6,462 nucleotides of DNA. Source: Micrococcales bacterium UBA3913. Its GTDB lineage: Bacteria; Actinomycetota; Actinomycetes; Actinomycetales; Microbacteriaceae. The translations under genes were made by a program, and so were the position numbers. This document shows, piece after piece, positions 4,846 through 6,462 of the stretch (position 1 is its first letter; the number at the start of each line of letters is the position of its first letter). The notes beneath the pieces were generated by a model that was not told where the DNA came from, made no database searches, and saw nothing but the letters and a program-made list of their open reading frames with translations. The stretch spans positions 1-6,462 of the forward strand of contig DGEZ01000042.1 of NCBI GenBank assembly GCA_002391425.1, read 5' to 3'.

Positions 4846-6354
4846 TCACACCCCGTAAAACGGGTCGGTGTGCACACGGACTCCGCGACGGCGCAATTGC
4901 CGCGACACCGAGGAGACGAACCGGGGTGACCCGGAGATCATCACGTAGCTTTCCGTCAGGTCGGGGATCGTCTCTCCAAGGAGCTCTGCCGTGATACGTT
5001 CCGCACCCAGATAGGTCCAGCTGTCGGGCAGGTCTGCGGGCCGCGTCGCCGACGTGACAAACACCTGAGGGCCGCGCAGTTCCGGATACCCGACTTGCCC
5101 CTGGGCCGCGAGCGCCCACACGAGCGTTATCGGGCGGGTTCCGGTGGATGCGTCCGCCACCTGTGAGACGAAAGGGGTCACGCCAATCCCCTGAGCGATC
5201 ATCACGATCGGCCGCGTCTGATCCTGGGGCAGCACGAGGTCGCCATACACCCCAGTAGCGGTGAGAACAGTCCCATCGGGAACGGCCATCAGTGCTTTTT
5301 TGAAGCTGCTCCGACGACCAGCCGGAAGCCCCACCCCGATGCGCACACGCGTGCTGCCAGGAGCGCTGGTGATCGAGAACATGCGGCGCAGCCCGCGCAG
5401 ATCTGCGCGCCGGTGCGGAAGCGTCAGCTCCAGGTACTGTCCCGGTCGGAACTGGAGGGGGCGAGCCGTTTCGAACTCGATCTCCGCGCTCGTGTCCGTG
5501 AGCATCCGGCGATTCACGACAGTCAGTCGTATCGCGCGGCGCCGCATGATGCCCCAGGCCAGGAGATTCCCCACGAGAATCGCCCATTCAGGCCCAAAGG
5601 TGAGACTTCCCCCGATCGGCCACGACACAGACAGCGGCCACCCGCACAACACACCGGCGACGACGGCGACCCCGTATCTCGATCGGCGCGAGTTGGGAAG
5701 GGTGAGCGGCTCGGTGAGCATGAACCCGGCGACGAAGGGGAAGGCAGAGGAGAGCACAGCGAAGGAGATCGCCTGGGGCAGGCTGACAGCTCCTCCGACG
5801 ACGAGAAACAGCGTGTACACCCCGACGGCTACCCCCAGGTATGCGACCGCTGGGCCCAGCATGCGCACGCGGTAGGCGATCGCGGCACCGCACACGACTA
5901 CCAGGGCGAACGCACTCGGTGTGCCGATCCACCAGGCAGACCAACCCAAACCGGTTGCCGCGATCACAGCCATCCCCGCCGCAGCGGGATTGAGGATATG
6001 CCGACCGTGGTATGTAATGACGTACTTGGAGGCAACGGCGACCGCAGCGACGGCAGCCAGGGTGAGGAGGTCTGCTGGTACGGTCATCGGCGTGGTCACG
6101 AAGAACAGGATCAACCCTGTGATCACGGCCGACTCCGAGTGCGGGCGCACCCGCATCACCGCGGCGAAGATGCGGTTCGCCAGGTAGGAGACCGCGACGA
6201 GCACGATCACGCTTGCCAGGAGCTGCGCGGGCGTGAAGTAGATAGCGGAGAGTCCAGACAACACGAACGCGTGGATAGTCAGGAGCATCAGACCGAGGGC
6301 CACCAAGTGGTACATGGTGATGTTCCCCCAGAGGGCTTCACATTTTTTACGCAT
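4846..6354 (-). CDS. NqrB/RnfD-like membrane domain fused to an FNR-type flavin reductase
   Basis: This 502-residue fusion protein probably moves electrons from NAD(P)H through FAD into or across the membrane. Residues 14-270 form eight or nine hydrophobic segments with NqrB/RnfD landmarks: SESAVITGLILFFVTTP (73-89), SKYVITYHGRHILNPAAAG (109-127) and FMLTEPLTLP (211-220, compare FMATDPVTSP in RnfD). The SGAT-type motif that carries covalent FMN in NqrB/RnfD is not visible. Residues 275-502 form a ferredoxin-NADP reductase-type module: FRPGQYLEL (302-310), FAD-binding RMFSITS (324-330), the nucleotide-binding GIGVTP (389-394), SGSP (474-477, where many relatives have CGP) and the terminal DPFYGV. 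The ATG at 6354 is preferred over one at 6408 because AGAAAGG lies eight bases upstream. The electron acceptor is unknown; an FMN-binding partner might lie beyond the window. It converges on the small anchored protein gene with a 19-bp gap. Confidence 0.88.
   Translation of the reverse strand: MRKKCEALWGNITMYHLVALGLMLLTIHAFVLSGLSAIYFTPAQLLASVIVLVAVSYLANRIFAAVMRVRPHSESAVITGLILFFVTTPMTVPADLLTLAAVAAVAVASKYVITYHGRHILNPAAAGMAVIAATGLGWSAWWIGTPSAFALVVVCGAAIAYRVRMLGPAVAYLGVAVGVYTLFLVVGGAVSLPQAISFAVLSSAFPFVAGFMLTEPLTLPNSRRSRYGVAVVAGVLCGWPLSVSWPIGGSLTFGPEWAILVGNLLAWGIMRRRAIRLTVVNRRMLTDTSAEIEFETARPLQFRPGQYLELTLPHRRADLRGLRRMFSITSAPGSTRVRIGVGLPAGRRSSFKKALMAVPDGTVLTATGVYGDLVLPQDQTRPIVMIAQGIGVTPFVSQVADASTGTRPITLVWALAAQGQVGYPELRGPQVFVTSATRPADLPDSWTYLGAERITAELLGETIPDLTESYVMISGSPRFVSSVSRQLRRRGVRVHTDPFYGV
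4847..4872. terminator. Hairpin between convergent genes, possible bidirectional terminator
   Basis: CACACC (4847-4852) pairs with GGTGTG (4867-4872) and CCGT (4853-4856) pairs with ACGG (4860-4863), leaving an AAA loop and a three-base bulge (4864-4866). It lies 20 bases after the stop of the plus-strand gene and overlaps the last codons and stop of the minus-strand oxidoreductase gene. It is the only stem near the 19-bp junction. No U-run follows on either strand, so termination is inferred from position. Confidence 0.4.
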
Positions 6355-6362
6355 GGGATGCG

Positions 6363-6369
6363 CCTTTCT
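6363..6369 (-). promoter_or_regulatory. Ribosome binding site of the oxidoreductase gene
   Basis: AGAAAGG on the minus strand, eight bases before the ATG at 6354, with GGAGGAG just further upstream. It supports the shorter protein over a start at 6408, which has no such site. Confidence 0.65.
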
Positions 6370-6378
6370 CCTCCGCCG

Positions 6379-6384
6379 TAAATA
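6379..6384 (-). promoter_or_regulatory. Possible -10 element of the oxidoreductase gene
   Basis: The minus strand reads AAATATTTA across 6387-6379, a markedly AT-rich spot in GC-rich surroundings, about ten bases upstream of the ribosome binding site. A -10 such as TATTTA here would give a short leader. No clear -35 is seen. A small CTGC-AC-GCAG dyad (6388-6397) adjoins it. The call is weak. Confidence 0.25.
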
Positions 6385-6443
6385 TTTCTGCACGCAGGGT
6401 GTCTGCATACCGAAGCGTCTTTCCCCGAACCATCGCCCAGGAC

Positions 6444-6462
6444 CTGTCTCTTATACACATCT
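6444..6462. other. Synthetic Tn5 mosaic-end (Nextera adapter) sequence at the contig end
   Basis: The final 19 bases, CTGTCTCTTATACACATCT, are identical to the engineered Tn5 mosaic end used in Nextera tagmentation. The natural Tn5 outside end (CTGACTCTTATACACAAGT) and inside end (CTGTCTCTTGATCAGATCT) differ, so this is not a wild transposon end. It sits exactly at the last base, as untrimmed adapter read-through does. The true genomic sequence ends at about 6443. Confidence 0.96.

Noticed and set aside
4823..5587. A 254-codon minus-strand frame inside the oxidoreductase gene
   Set aside because: It is an out-of-frame shadow of the reductase domain, which carries intact FAD and nucleotide motifs in the chosen frame.
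5413..6381. A 322-codon plus-strand frame opposite the oxidoreductase
   Set aside because: It is antisense to a multi-helix membrane protein and has a His/Asp/Arg/Gly-rich composition with no recognisable domain.
6444..6462. A natural Tn5 or IS50 end marking a transposon
   Set aside because: The bases match the engineered mosaic end and differ from both natural ends; no transposase or target duplication is present.

Overview
The window is ordinary high-GC actinobacterial chromosome carrying six protein genes. Three things suggest a GC-rich actinobacterium: the codon use, the ssb-ettA gene pair (same order as Rv2478c-Rv2477c in Mycobacterium tuberculosis), and several genes whose -10-like TANNNT box sits 6-7 bases before an ATG with no good ribosome binding site. 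Genus cannot be fixed from the sequence; a member of the Actinomycetaceae or a relative is a guess. The last 19 bases match the synthetic Tn5 mosaic end used in Nextera libraries, so the right edge is most likely a contig end with untrimmed adapter, not biology.

Layout. Bases 1-143 hold no gene. They contain two copies of a repeat unit spaced 69 bp apart, followed by an inverted arm that makes a strong hairpin at the 3' end of ettA. The minus strand then carries, read right to left, msrA (3113-2583), a paralogous single-stranded DNA-binding protein gene (2352-1882) and the ABC-F translation factor gene ettA (1826-144). A 73-bp divergent intergenic region separates msrA from a plus-strand EamA-family drug/metabolite transporter gene (3187-4221). 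It is followed by a small membrane-anchored or secreted protein of unknown function (4290-4826). A convergent minus-strand gene (6354-4846) encodes a fusion of an NqrB/RnfD-like membrane domain with a ferredoxin-NADP reductase-type FAD/NAD(P)H module. The two convergent genes are only 19 bp apart, with a hairpin at the junction.

Functionally the genes are largely independent: translation control (EttA), ssDNA binding (Ssb), repair of oxidised methionine (MsrA), a transporter of unknown substrate, a putative cell-envelope protein and a transmembrane electron-transfer flavoprotein. I see no CRISPR array, phage module, transposase, tRNA, rRNA, restriction or toxin system. I found no convincing undescribed multi-gene system. 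The points most worth following up are the leaderless-style starts, the repeat/hairpin block at the left edge, and the absence of a recognisable covalent-FMN motif in the RnfD-like half of the oxidoreductase.
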